A stretch of 48,441 bases of DNA from positions 35,307,645 to 35,356,085 of the forward strand of contig CM055100.1 in NCBI GenBank assembly GCA_029204225.1, given 5' to 3'. The stretch comes from Diphasiastrum complanatum (Eukaryota; Streptophyta; Lycopodiopsida; Lycopodiales; Lycopodiaceae). Positions 11,253 through 21,898 of this stretch are shown here, in pieces. The notes beneath the pieces were generated by a model. That model was not told the origin of the DNA and did not search any database. It saw nothing but the letters and a program-made list of their open reading frames with translations. Both the position numbers and the translations under genes were made by a program. Position 1 is the first letter of the stretch; every line of letters begins with the position of its first letter.

Positions 11253-11870
11253 TGTTAAAATTCACACGTGTGGACTGTCCACTACATGTACTTGTGATCT
11301 CCTAAGGTGTGTAGATGCACCAAGATCATGACTAGATTGAGATTCAAGATCTATCTTTGATTCTATGGCAAAAACACATTACTCAATCACTTCCAACTCT
11401 CACTCACACGTGTGGAAAGTATCCAAAAATTATTCTAAGTAAAAATAAGCTGCTCTCCTCGAGTAGAGAGAGAAAGCTAGAAAATCACTTACACTCAAAA
11501 TCCACTCAATCTCTAAATCATTTAGATCCAAATGAGAAGTACAATGATACTAGTAGATCCACGAGCTACCACAATGCTTAACTATGACTGGATCACACTT
11601 TTGCCACCTCTTATTCCTATTGGACCATTGATCCATTTACCTCTAAATTCTATTGGACCATTTTCAAGCAAATCTTAAATTCTATTGGACCCCTCAAGGT
11701 TCCACCTCTAAATCCTATTGGACCTCTTAAATTTCATCAAACAAAATTATTACACTTGTCTACACTCTCATTGGCACGAGTTTAGCCTCTTACTCCATTT
11801 TGGCTAACTAGTGGCATTACAAGTGGAAATGGATAATTTGCACTCTATGCCAAATTTGGTCCTATCAACA
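11253..11870 (-). repeat. 3' LTR of Copia 1
   Basis: On the minus strand it begins TGTTGATAGG and ends TTTTAACA, giving TG...CA ends over 618 bp. The first 55 bp (plus-strand orientation) match 14276-14330 with five differences clustered after GGACTG. It contains repeated CCTATTGGACC-type motifs (11610-11730). Confidence 0.8.
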
Positions 11871-11874
11871 CTTT

Positions 11875-12611
11875 ACACATAGATGCTTGATATAAAAAAT
11901 AATCTTGCTTTATACTTGTTGATGGTGTCATCATGATTGTACTTGATCCGAAATACCCACTTGCAACCAATCACATGCTTGTTGGATGGAGGATCCACAA
12001 GCTCCCAAGTATTGTTGGTGATCAATGCATCATACTCTTGCTTCATGGCATCATACCACTCCTTGGTATTGAGTGCCTCTTATACATTCTTTGGCTCTTC
12101 ATGAGAGACATAAAAAGCATAATTAGTGGAATCAAGATCCACTTGTTTGCCTTTGTCAACATATGAGAGCCTCTTTGGCTCGGATCTATCTCTCATGGAT
12201 CTTCTTGGTGAGAAAATCCGAGGAGAGTCTTCTTCAATTCTTGACCCCATCACATCATAATTGTCTTCAAAATCAATAATAGGTGATGCATCCATAGACT
12301 TCTTGATCTTGGCCTCTTCAAAATATGAATGTTGATCTTCATGAAATACAACATCTCTACTTTCAATAACTTGAGAAGTAGAGAGTACAAAGACTCTATA
12401 GGCCTTTTTGGTGGATGAGTATCCAACCATGATCCCTTTGCAGGCACTAGGACCTTCCTTCTTCCTTGTTTACAAGGGAATATGGGCAAAGCATATGCAT
12501 CCAAAAACTCTAAGGTGATCAACCTTAGGCTTCTTCAAATATAAGATTTCATATGGTGACTTTCCTCCAAGATCTATATGTGGGAGCCTATTGCAAAGAT
12601 AATTTGCACAA
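11875..12611 (-). pseudogene. Copia 1 pol remnant: integrase C-terminal edge to RT N-terminus
   Basis: Minus-strand reading gives RLPHIDLGGKSPYEILYLKK, VDHLRVFGCICFAHI, MVGYSSTKKAYRVFVLSTSQ and VIESRDVVFHED, the conserved end of Copia integrase. After one stop come EALNTKEWYDAMKQEYDALI and VIGCKWVFRIKYNHD, the start of RVT_2. Coding sequence then ends about 50 bp before the 3' LTR. The protease, DDE core and YVDD regions are missing. A frame change and two stops are present. Confidence 0.85.
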
Positions 12612-13520
12612 TTACTGGTTGAGATCCCTCTCCATCACTTGCAATAGTGTGTTCCTTCTCATTGGTGATGTTGGCTTGCTTGAGTTGATTCTTCTTCTTG
12701 AAGCAATTGTGGCATAATGGCCTTTTTTGCCACAATAAAAGCACTTGATCTTCTTCTTCTTGAGCTTGGATGACGAAGCATTAGAGGAATCATCCTCCTC
12801 CTCATCTTTGTCTTTGGATTTGGCTTTGTCCTTGCTTGAGGATTGTTGATATTGGTTCTTGCTCCTCCCTTTGTGCTTGTCCTTGGCAAAGAGGGCTTTG
12901 CCATCATTATGAGTGAGAGAAAGCTTGTCCATCCTCAAGAGCTTATACTCTTGTCTTGATTCTTCGGAAATTAGCACACTTTGGAGAGCCTCCAAACTTG
13001 GTAGCTCCTCCTTAATGGCATAGGATTGGACAATGTTATCAAATTCACTTCTCAAGCCATTGAGAATGACTTGGACTAGCTCATTTTGATTGATGGAATC
13101 ACCAATGCAAGCAAGCTCTCTATGAATATCTTTTACTCTCAAAACATAACTAGATGCACTCTCATCACTCTTTTGGCTACTTTGGAAGATTTGATTTCTA
13201 AGAGTGAGGAGCCTAGAGGTGTTCTTAGCCTCATAGATAGTCTTGAGACAATCCCAAGCTTCTTTGGTTGTTGTACAAGTACATATCTCCCTCAATATCT
13301 CATTAGAGACATTCATCTTAATGTAGTGAAGAGTTATCCTAGCTCTCTTTTTGTATTTTTGAACCTCTTGAAGAACTTGTGGTTCTTCTTCAAGGCCAAG
13401 AACTATGTCCGTCACATCTTGAATGATCAAGATGGATTCCATCCTCATCTTCCAAATTGAATAGTTTGAAGTGGACAGTTTTTCACTTGGTTCCAACAAA
13501 GATGAACTCATTGAAGACAT
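12612..13520 (-). pseudogene. Copia 1 gag (UBN2 type) with a broken zinc knuckle
   Basis: 302 codons starting MSSMSSSLLEPSEKLSTSNY. It carries the gag signatures IWKMRMES, KEAWDCLKTIYEAKNTSR and LNGLRSEFDNIVQSYAIKEE. A Lys/Asp/Ser-rich linker precedes a CCHC knuckle CFYCGKKGHY. The final Cys is lost from this frame; it reappears one base away (CFKKKNQLKQ), so a single-base deletion near 12709 breaks the knuckle and ends the gag reading. Gag forms the virus-like particle, and the knuckle binds RNA. The protein is clearly related to the gag at 38506-39399. Confidence 0.85.
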
Positions 13521-14330
13521 TTAAAGTGAAGAAACCTCAAATGATGAACAATAAATGTTGCTACACACTCTCAATAGGATCCAATAATGAAGTGCTATCT
13601 CCTCCTATGAAAGATCTTGCAACTATTTGTGAATTGATTCTCACTAGCTACTCAAATCTCTCTAAAACAAGATCTATTTCACATCAAATGATGGACAATA
13701 GACAAAGTTAGGATCATTTACTCTTAGCACGTGTGAAATACACTAAATAACCAAAGTTGACTCAAGCTCAATGATATTGCATGAAACAAATTGGCTATGA
13801 TCTCAAAACAATGTCTAGATCACTTATAGATGAGATTGGTAACCATACAACTGTGAATAGAGATCAAACAAGCAATCTCTTGACCAAACCAAATGTGTCC
13901 ACCCAGGTCTAGGTGCCCTACCTAACCCTCTTCAAAAGCTTATAGCTTTGGATTGGCACAACCAAATGGAATGAAATGATTGCATTAGAAACTAGACAAA
14001 AATAGCTTCAAAACAAGCTATCAAGCAAGATAAAAGAATCAAGCATGAGAGAGAACTCTCAATCTGAAATTAAATGTTCCTCACACATGTCTGAGCACCT
14101 GATTCTGTACAGTACCAGGTCAGACACAATCAATGCCCTATTGATCTCTTTTGATCCAAGGTTAGACAAGATAGTTGGGAAAATGGATCTTGACAATTTC
14201 TAGCTCAAGATTGATGAAAAGTTTTCACTTAAATGGATCAAAATGCATGGTAACCTTAGGTAGGCTCTGATACCATGTTAAAATTCACACGTGTGGACTG
14301 AACACAACATGTACTTGTGATCTCCTAAGG

Positions 14331-15282
14331 CAATGTGCAAATGAACGACACAGTAGTGAGACAAAAATTGCACTCTGATTAATATCAACAGTGAGTACAA
14401 TAGCTTGAAGTAATACCTTCAACTTGCTGAGCGTGATAATGCTGGCTACAGAAAACTCTGATTGAAAGAGAATTTCAATCAACTCAATTAACACTTACAT
14501 AGCTTGATTCAGCTAATATATATATTTACAAGTGTCGAGAGACAAAATATCTTACAAGCTTTTAATGCTATTTATGCCAGTCTTTGCATATGTACAAAGT
14601 TGGTAACCGCCAACCGCCTTTGGGATATTTGGTTGTACTAGCTGTTTTTAGGATTGTTGATAAGTTGGCAACGTCGGTCAGCCAATGTAGCAAAAACGCG
14701 AAAAAGCCGAGAAACCTGAAGGTGCCTTTAGATTGAAGGTTTGCAACTCCTGAAGGTGCCCTTAACTAAAGGTATGTAAATCCCTAAGGCGCCCTTAGAT
14801 TCGAGGCAACGAAGAAGGCGAAAAAGCCGAAAAGTGCCTTACACTGAAGGTAGAGAAAAAGACGAAGGTGCCTTAAACTAAAAGGCAGTGAGAAAGGCGA
14901 AAACTGCCTTAGTTTAGAGGCGGTGAAGAAAACCAAAAAAGGCGAAGGTGCCCTAAAATGGTTTTAAGGTTTTCTGGGTACTTTGTTGTAATTTTCCCAA
15001 AGAGAAAAAGGTGAAAAAGTTGAAGGTGGTTTAGAAATGGTTTAAGTCATTCTGGCCAGTGTGTCGTATTTTTTGTGAACGAAAAAGGCGAAGAAGGCGG
15101 GAAAAGCAAAGGAGCCTTTAAGAATGGTTTCTAAGGTATTTTGGCCACTTGGCTAGTGTGTCGCATTTTTCGTGAAGGGAAAAAGACGAAGAAGGCGAAA
15201 AAGCAAAAGTGCCTTAAGAATGGTTTTTTAAGGCATTCTGGCCACTTGGCCAGTGTGTCACATTTTTGGCTAAGGAGCGACA
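14331..15282 (-). repeat. 3' LTR of Copia 2 (truncated), repeat-rich
   Basis: Matches 17120-18409 over its length, except for a 348-bp insertion there. From about 14700 it is built of short degenerate units with GGTGCCTTA and GGCGAAAAAG. Near its inner end there is a 90-100 bp tandem unit containing ATTCTGGCCACTTGGCCAGT. It ends at 15282 against integrase coding sequence. Confidence 0.8.
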
Positions 15283-15284
15283 GC

Positions 15285-16060
15285 TCCCCCTGTGGAAATA
15301 GTCTGCATTGGACCACAAATGTCCATGTGTACAAGATCTAACGAACCTTTAGAAGAACAAATTGAATCGGAAGCGGCTGGAGTTCTAGCATGCTTGTTGA
15401 AACACAGCTTTCACATGAAGAATTTGATTTTCTAATAAAGGGTAAATCTCGTACTAAATTCTGTTTCAACATTTGTTGAATATAACTAGAATATAAATGG
15501 CCTAATCTGAAATGCCAAAGCATCTCAGTTGATTCAGAAGTTTAAGTAAAAAGAGCTTGACTACTTGTAGAATAGGAGTGATTGATTCTATTCAAATTTC
15601 CACACCTCCTACTAAAAGCGATAACTTTCCTAGATTCACCAAAAATAGTGCAGTCCTGTCTATCGAATTCAACCCTCTGACCCGAATCTATGATTATGCT
15701 AACTGAGAGTAGGTTGTTGGTCAGATTTGGAATGTGAAGAACATTGGACAAAAACATTACATCACATTTTTGGAATTCGACTTTGATTGTTCCTACACCC
15801 TCGATAGTATGAGTCGAGATGTCTCCAAGTTGCACAACTGAAGGATGGGTGTATGACTTGTAGTCATGGAACCAGTGTCGATGGTGAGTCATGTGTTGTG
15901 ATGCACCTGAGTCCAAATACTAGGAATTGATATCCTGTTGTTTTTCGACTTTGGTCAAGAAGGCAGCTTCATCTTCCTCCTGTTGCTGGATCGAGTGACT
16001 GGTAGAAACAGCATTTGCTTGTTGTTGGAACTGTTGCTTCCTTTAGTTGTTGTATTGCAG
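15285..16060 (-). pseudogene. Copia 2 protease and GAG-pre-integrase remnant
   Basis: Minus-strand reading has a stop where a Trp is expected, directly before YLDSGASQHMTHHRHW, which contains the aspartic protease DSGA active site. The frame stays open to 15542 (VLHIPNLTNNLLSVS). The pre-integrase segment follows (MLWHFRLGHL, LVRDLPFI, CESC) in the 15523-15338 frame. After another shift come SLDLVHMDICGPMQTIS, the start of integrase with its first catalytic Asp, and GGA, where coding meets the LTR. Confidence 0.8.
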
Positions 16061-16207
16061 CATTCTGCAATCCTTGATAAGGTGACCAGTCCTCTTACAG
16101 TACTTACATAATAGATTCTGTCTTGGTTGGAAGGATGAAAACTCTAAAGTTGATGGTGTGTTTGATACAGGTCGTTGCATGTTGCTCTTGTTGTCAGGAT
16201 TGTCTGA

Positions 16208-16857
16208 CTATGTAGACCTCTTGGATCTAAACTTCTGATTTTTTGAATACAGAGCTTGAGGATCCGATCTTGAGCCTGAGGAGGTTGCTGATCTTCTGAT
16301 CTCCTCTTGTAGGAGTAGTGAAATTACTCTTGATAGAGTGAGGTGCGTCTGGGTAGAAATTGCCATTACCCAATTTTCATAGGCTTTAGCTAGACTCGAT
16401 AATAGAGTCATGACTGCATCAGAATCTTCTATGACTGAGCTGGTTGCAGTCATCTGCTCCATAAGATTTTTGAACGTGTTGAGGTGACTCGAAACACTAT
16501 CTGCATCTCAGACATTCTCAGGGTGAAGAATTTCTTCCTCAAATGTAGCTTGGAAGTAACGTCTCTGATGTCGTAGAGAGTTGCTAGGATGTCCCATGCA
16601 TCCTTAGCGGTATGAGCATCACGTATGTGGCTGATCTGAGTATCCTTAATATTGAGGGTGATCATGGCAAATGCTTTGCCATCTCTCAGTCTCCACTTGG
16701 TAATGATGGCTGCATCATCTTCTGGTTTGCGCTCTGTGCCATCAATGATGTCCCATAGTTCTTTGGCTAGAAGTTTAGCCTTCATCTTGAATTTCCAGAA
16801 ATGGTAGTTATCTCCATCAAGTTTGTCAATGTGAGATGAACTAGATGATGGATCCAT
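16208..16857 (-). pseudogene. Copia 2 gag
   Basis: Starts MDPSSSSSHIDKLDGDNYHF, continues WDIIDGTERKPED, ITLNIKDTQISHIRDAHTAK and LHLRKKFFTLRMSE. A frame change near 16470 is followed by EDSDAVMTLLSSLAKAYENW. This is the UBN2 gag of a second Copia lineage, close to the gag at 30875-31441. An intact CCHC knuckle (CKYCKRTGHLIKDC) follows at about 16110-16060 in another frame, so two or more frameshifts break the original gag-pol ORF. Confidence 0.8.
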
Positions 16858-17000
16858 TTTGGTTGGACTAGATCGTTGGTAGAAACAACGATTGTCAAAA
16901 TACTGTTGGCTGCGCGTTTGCTAGAAAGACGTCTTGATAGAAACAAGACTAATAATCCGTAGTAGAAATGCAGATTACTGAAATGCTCGCTCTGATACCA

Positions 17001-18409
17001 TGTCGTAAAATCGCGTGTGAGCATGAGTGGCAGCGGAAGCTCGAGGATTGAGCGTGGCATGTAGGAACGTAAACTCAATAGTTAGCAGCAAAAATATTCA
17101 AGTAGAAGAATTCATACGGAATGCGCAAATGAACGACACAGTAGTGAGACAAAAATTGCACTCTGATTAATGTCAATAGTGAGTACAATAGTTTGAAGTA
17201 ATAACTTCAGCTTGCTAAGCATGATAACGCTGGCTACATAAAACTCTGATTGAAAGAGAATTTCAATTATGTAAATTAATGTATGGAGAGTATGCCTACT
17301 ATTAGAGCTAACAATATTTTGTAGACTCACTTTTGAGCTGTAACTTTCTTCACAAAAGATGTTTGCTAACACAACAATCCTAACAAAAATGCAACTAGAT
17401 CTACTCACTAGATATGATAAATCTTGGCAAATAGAAGCTTGAGAACCCAAATTAACCTTTCCAAGCGCATAATTCACAATGCCTGTGATGCTTTTATCCT
17501 TAGGAAGTTTCATAAGACCGCATGAATTTTTCTACTTAAAGGAATCCAGAAGAGATTGGTTGGCAACCCACTGATCCTTAATTTTCTCCTCCAACTTGGA
17601 AGATGCTAGCTAGGGTCTCAGTTAACACTTACATAGCTTGATTCAGCTAATATATATATTTACAAGTGTCGAGAGACAAAATATTTTACAAGCTTTTAAT
17701 GCTATTTACGCTAGTCTTTGCATATTTACAAAGTTGGTAATCACCAACTGCCTTTGGGATATTTGGTTGTCCAGCTGTTTTTAGGGTTGCTGATAAGTTG
17801 GCAACGTCGGTCAGCCAATGCAGCAAAAATGCAAAAAAGCTGAAAAACCCGAAGGTGCCTTTAGACTGAAGGTTTGCAACTCCTGAAGGTGCCCTTACAC
17901 TAAAGGTATGTAAATACCTAAGGTGCCCTTAGATTCAAGGCAGTGAAGAAGGTGAAAAAGCCGAAAAGTGCCTTAGGCAGAGAAGAAGGCGAAGGTGCCT
18001 TGAACAAAAAGGCAGTGAGAAAGACGAAAAGTGCCTTAGTTTAGAGGCGGCAAAGAAAACCAAAAAAGGCGAAGGTGCCCTAAAATGTTTTAAGGTTTTC
18101 TGGGTACTTTGTCGCAGTTTTTGCAAAGAGAAAAAGGCAAAAAAGTTGAAGGTGGTCTAGAAATGGTTTAAGTCATTCTGGCCAGTGTGTCGTATTTTCC
18201 GTGAACAAAAAAGACAAAGAAGACGGGAAAAGCAAAGGTGCCTTTAAGAATGGTTTCTAAGGTATTTTGGCCACTTGGCTAGTGTGTCACATTTTTCGTG
18301 AAGGGAAAAAGACGAATAAGGCGAAAAAGCAAAAGGTGCCTTAAGAATGATCTCTAAGGCATTCTGGCCACTTGGCCAGTGTGTTGCATTTTTTGCTAAG
18401 GAGCGAAAA
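17001..18409 (-). repeat. 5' LTR of Copia 2 with a 348-bp insertion
   Basis: Begins (plus strand) TGTCGTAAAATCGCG directly after the primer binding site and is homologous to 14331-15282. About 17268-17615 has no counterpart in the other LTR. The outer boundary near 18409 is uncertain because similar GGCGAAGAAGG sequence continues for about 60 bp. Confidence 0.75.
17268..17615 (-). other. 348-bp insertion in the Copia 2 5' LTR, with open reading
   Basis: Present in the 5' LTR only. On the minus strand it reads SKLEEKIKDQWVANQSLLDS, a stop, then MKLPKDKSITGIVNYALGKV and VNLGSQASICQDLSYLVSRS, and runs open into the LTR. The composition looks protein-like but I recognise no family. It could be a captured host or transposon fragment, or it could be original LTR sequence deleted from the other copy. 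Confidence 0.45.
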
Positions 18410-20230
18410 AGGCGAAGAAGGATAAGGTGCCTTAAAATGATTTCTGAGGCACAAGAAATCTCAAGGGAGAAAAAAAAATGTGAAGGCTCGAAAATATGTT
18501 GTCGGCCTTCGGTTTTTCAGGATGCTCATTACTTGAACGATTTGTTTAAGGCCGAGCATAAGAAATCTAACATATTCCTCAAACGACTCTTGCATTTTAA
18601 CTACACTAATCTTACAATGTACCCTAAAACCCTTCAACAAAACTACCACTCTCATTCTAGGAGACACCAGATGCGTTCTAAATCCCTTTGGTAGCTTTGA
18701 ATTGTAAGGGACATCAAATATTTCTTATATGACTTGACATGTTTCACAAAATGTTTGACAAAGGACAACAAAGCATTCACTAAACAATCATGAGCATTGT
18801 CAAGTAGCATAAATGACAATTATCGCATCAAGGTGCCTAGCAACTATTTATAAGAAATGGTTGTTTGCTCTGAAGGTACTTAGGCAACACCCTGAAGGGT
18901 ATGATGCTTCATTATAGCAAAAGCTCTCTCACTTTTCAAACAAAGACTACCATGACAAAGACACACACAACCATGAGGCACAAGCAAAAACCCATGGCTA
19001 GCTTGATAATTTGCAACATTATTTTCTATCTCACACATTATATCTCAAAAACTCCATTCATGCTTCTCCTCTTTTGCTTTTCAAATTGCTCATACTTCAC
19101 TAAAACTTTCACATGACTAATCCAATGAGAATAGCCAAGAAAGTGATGTGATCACCAAATAGACAGCCCTACAAGCGATGCAATTTAGTTATCCCACAAA
19201 GAGCCCAGGTGTCTCAATAATTGTAAGTTGCAGCTGAACAACATTTTAGAGGCATAGGATTTCATAACAAGTGTTCCAAAATGTCGAATGCCCCCCCCCC
19301 CCCCCTTTCCACCCCCAAAAAATACCTTTACTTTCTACAGTGCTTTAATGCATGGTATTCTTATGCCTGGCTCTCTCTTTCAACTATGGTGCTGCAACAT
19401 GCTTCGTGAACTATATCCCTAAAAGAACTAGATTAATCAATAAAATCTAGTCCATAGATTCTAAATATGTTGGCAACATCGTCATTGAGATTATCATGAT
19501 TAAAAAATCATCCCAATTAGCTCTATTGTAAATTTTGAATGTATGAATCTGTTTTGAAAATCTAGCTCATAAATGTCACTAGTTTGCTAAAGTCTGTGCA
19601 AAGTGAATAGGATTGCTAAAAATTTGTGTAAGTTACAATAGATGTATGTGTTCAATGTTAGTATGGTTATCTATTTTGCCAGCCCTTTCTTCATAATTTT
19701 TTGTCTCCTCAGCCATAGTTGCTACTGCATCAAAACTCAAGTAGGCAAACAAGAGAATAGATGTAGCATTTAATCCATCTTTACTCCAAATGACAAAATT
19801 TCTGTAAAATTCAAACTCTTAGCCTTACTTAACATCACTATAATAAAAAAAATAATTACAAACATTTTAAAAAATGAGGCAATCCAGTTTACTTAAGCAA
19901 TCAATTTCTTAGCAATGGTTCCAAATAAACCACCCCATCTGCTTATGTCAGCACAAAGTAATTTCGAAAGGGGCAAGACAGTGAATGTTAACTGACAAAA
20001 TAACTCTCATCGTACTGAGCGCAAGAAGACTCTCAGAAGATACAAGAAGACTCTCATAAGATACACATATTCTTGCAAGAAGATAACAATGCCATGAAAA
20101 AAATGCGTGAATAGCAGTTACTTTGGCTGAAGAAGACTTCCATTAAAATAGTCTCAAGTTGTGCAAAACATGTAACAACGATTGAGAATAGAAAGACAGC
20201 TCCAAGCTCAAAAAGAAGGTGAACCCGAAA
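18410..20230. other. Stretch without recognisable genes
   Basis: AT-rich sequence with no convincing coding region. It includes a 15-base C tract (19291-19305). The first 60 bp resemble the neighbouring LTR repeat units. Confidence 0.5.
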
Positions 20231-20235
20231 TAAAA

Positions 20236-20545
20236 GCGCTCAATGAGAGCGTTCCAACGGTACCCTACATGACCTACTTTTGATCTATCGTTCAAAAGTT
20301 GTGGCCAATCAAAGTTTCTGAAAAAGTCAAATATCATTTCTGTGAGACAATAGAGTACCCTCTCACTGAGAGGGTGCTCTATCCGCGCACAGAAGCAATA
20401 TTTGGTCAAAAGGGTTCTTACTCGAGGCACAAAAGAGGTATTGGGTCTTATTAAAGTTTGACCGGCTATAACTTTTGAACAGTTGCTTGGAAGCAGGTCA
20501 TATAGGGTACCGTTGGAAAGCTCTTGTCGGCGAGCGCTTTCCAAT
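20236..20545. repeat. Long foldback (about 310 bp inverted repeat) with a nested near-perfect hairpin
   Basis: Sequence from about 20236 to 20365 is complementary in order to 20367-20545. Matched blocks include AGCGCTC, TTCCAACGGTACCCTA, ATGACCT, GTTCAAAAGTT and AAATATCATTTCTGTG. The centre is an almost perfect 16+16 palindrome around one C (20350-20382) with a single T/G pair, which would still wobble-pair in RNA. The outer arms contain mismatches and small gaps. It could be a MITE-like element or hairpin RNA locus. An ORF spans it only by chance. Confidence 0.75.
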
Positions 20546-20839
20546 GGTATAATTTTTGTCTCAATCAGAGCTATGGTTAAAAGGTTATACTATTTTTAAT
20601 GAACTATAAACGATAATGTACATAGAATGGTTAAGCATCGAAAATAGTGCGGGCATAAATGAAAAAACATTTGGGCAGAAAATAAATTTATTTTGGTAAT
20701 TTACATTAATAAACTTGTCAATCTATGTGGCATTTCTTGTAGGTCTCTTTTGGATTTAGAATTCCTCTAAGGACCGTGGCATTAGTCTAGATTTTGGTGA
20801 TATTATAAGATTTCGCACCTATGAATTTTTGTAAGGGAG

Positions 20840-21440
20840 TAAAGGGTGGTGGAGGCATGAAAGGGATGAAGTGTAGATATGTAATTATCACTACCAAGCA
20901 AGGTGGTCCTTCTCAACAAATTGTCACGTTCACTTGCCATGGAAGGAGTAGGACTAGATAAATGTGATAGAGCTTTTGTGAATGTAGTGCAAGCATTTGT
21001 AGGCCAAGTTCATAAATGTGACAAACAATGAGAAAGAAGTGGAATTTGATAAGGAGACAACACAAGTTTCGTTCATTGTTGCATGTACATGACCTCTACC
21101 TAAGAGAAGTTGAGAAAGTGGTGATTTGGTATCTACATGGGCCATAAAGACAAGCGACAAATTTCACATTGCACAATCATTTCGTAAGTAGGGAAAGCAT
21201 ATGTGGTCCGAATTGCGATGGACAATGTTTCCAATTGCTTGCATGCAAACATTGAGACGTTGGAGGAGTTTCTTAGGATTTTATTTTCTCGTTGCTCTTG
21301 CCATTGTTTAGAAGCATTGTTTGTGGATATTAAAAAGATTGATTTGGTGACTTCTATGTTGCAAAAGGCATGTAAAATAGCTACTTTCATCACACCCCAT
21401 CAAAGAGTTCTAGTTTTGTTTCATAAGATAATGTGATATT
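20840..21440 (+). pseudogene. hAT transposase remnant (BED-finger end plus DUF659)
   Basis: Plus-strand reading shows the end of a BED-type finger (EGVGLDKCDRAFVNVVQAFV) and a charged linker (VEFDKETTQVSFI) with stops. After a frame shift comes a DUF659 segment: VVRIAMDNVSNCLHAN, then CHCLEALFVDIKKIDLV and ITPHQRVLVLFHK. These match plant hAT transposases, where DNxxN carries a catalytic Asp. The region between finger and DUF659 that should carry the first catalytic Asp is lost. A possible continuation (MHSVLHVLHPQWLNMGHES) lies at about 22210-22270, separated by (CT)n tracts. Not functional. Confidence 0.72.
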
Positions 21441-21476
21441 TTGAGGCTTTTGGAGAACACACTTTGGTTATATTTA

Positions 21477-21480
<4 letters not shown>

Positions 21481-21565
<85 letters not shown>
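21481..21565. repeat. (CT)n microsatellite
   Basis: 85 bp of uninterrupted CT dinucleotides, between the DUF659 segment and later hAT-like sequence. Confidence 0.98.
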
Positions 21566-21568
<3 letters not shown>

Positions 21569-21854
21569 TCACATTATTGCTATTTTTCCTATAAAACCTA
21601 AAAAAAACCTAAAAGATTAAAAAACAACGCCTCTCTCTCTCTCCTATGCACGCCTCTCCTTCTCTCTCTTGCCCTTTTATACCTTTCTCTCTTTCTAGAA
21701 ACTTCTCTCTCTATGAATTTCTAAAGTCACAATTTCTGAAGTCACATGCCATTTTCAAGCATTTCAAATGCACTTCAAATGCCTTGCAAATAAATTTTAG
21801 GGCAAACATGGCCCAATCAAAAGGCAAGAAACTCGTTTTCTCCATCACTGCTGA

Positions 21855-21857
<3 letters not shown>

Positions 21858-21895
<38 letters not shown>
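21858..21895. repeat. (CT)n microsatellite
   Basis: 38 bp of CT repeats. Confidence 0.97.

Positions 21896-21898
<3 letters not shown>

Larger units (their letters stand above)
11253..14330 (-). mobile_element. Copia LTR retrotransposon 1 (internally deleted, 5' LTR truncated)
   Basis: Minus-strand element. The 3' LTR is 11253-11870. The remaining 55 bp of the 5' LTR are 14276-14330; both start TGTTAAAATTCACACGTGTG on the plus strand. A primer binding site complementary to initiator tRNA-Met (TGGTATCAGAGCC, minus) lies at 14275-14263. Between them are gag (13520-12612), the C-terminal edge of integrase and the start of RT. Protease, the integrase core and the RT/RNase H catalytic parts are absent. 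The 5' LTR stops abruptly at 14330, where LTR sequence of Copia 2 begins. Confidence 0.88.
14331..18409 (-). mobile_element. Copia LTR retrotransposon 2 (internally deleted)
   Basis: Minus-strand element with a 5' LTR at 17001-18409 and a 3' LTR at 14331-15282. The tRNA-Met primer binding site is at 17000-16988 (plus-strand complement ends TCTGATACCA). The interior holds gag, protease, the GAG-pre-integrase finger and the first residues of integrase; the rest of pol is deleted and integrase runs straight into the 3' LTR. The outer about 120 bp of the 3' LTR is missing at the fusion with Copia 1. The LTRs differ visibly throughout, so the insertion is old. Confidence 0.85.

Noticed and set aside
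15131-15341. Short ORFs on both strands in the Copia 2 3' LTR
   Set aside because: Arise from the LTR tandem units; no domain and no conservation between the two LTRs.
20143-20544. 133-codon minus-strand ORF
   Set aside because: It spans the foldback exactly; its sequence is explained by the inverted repeat and has no protein features.
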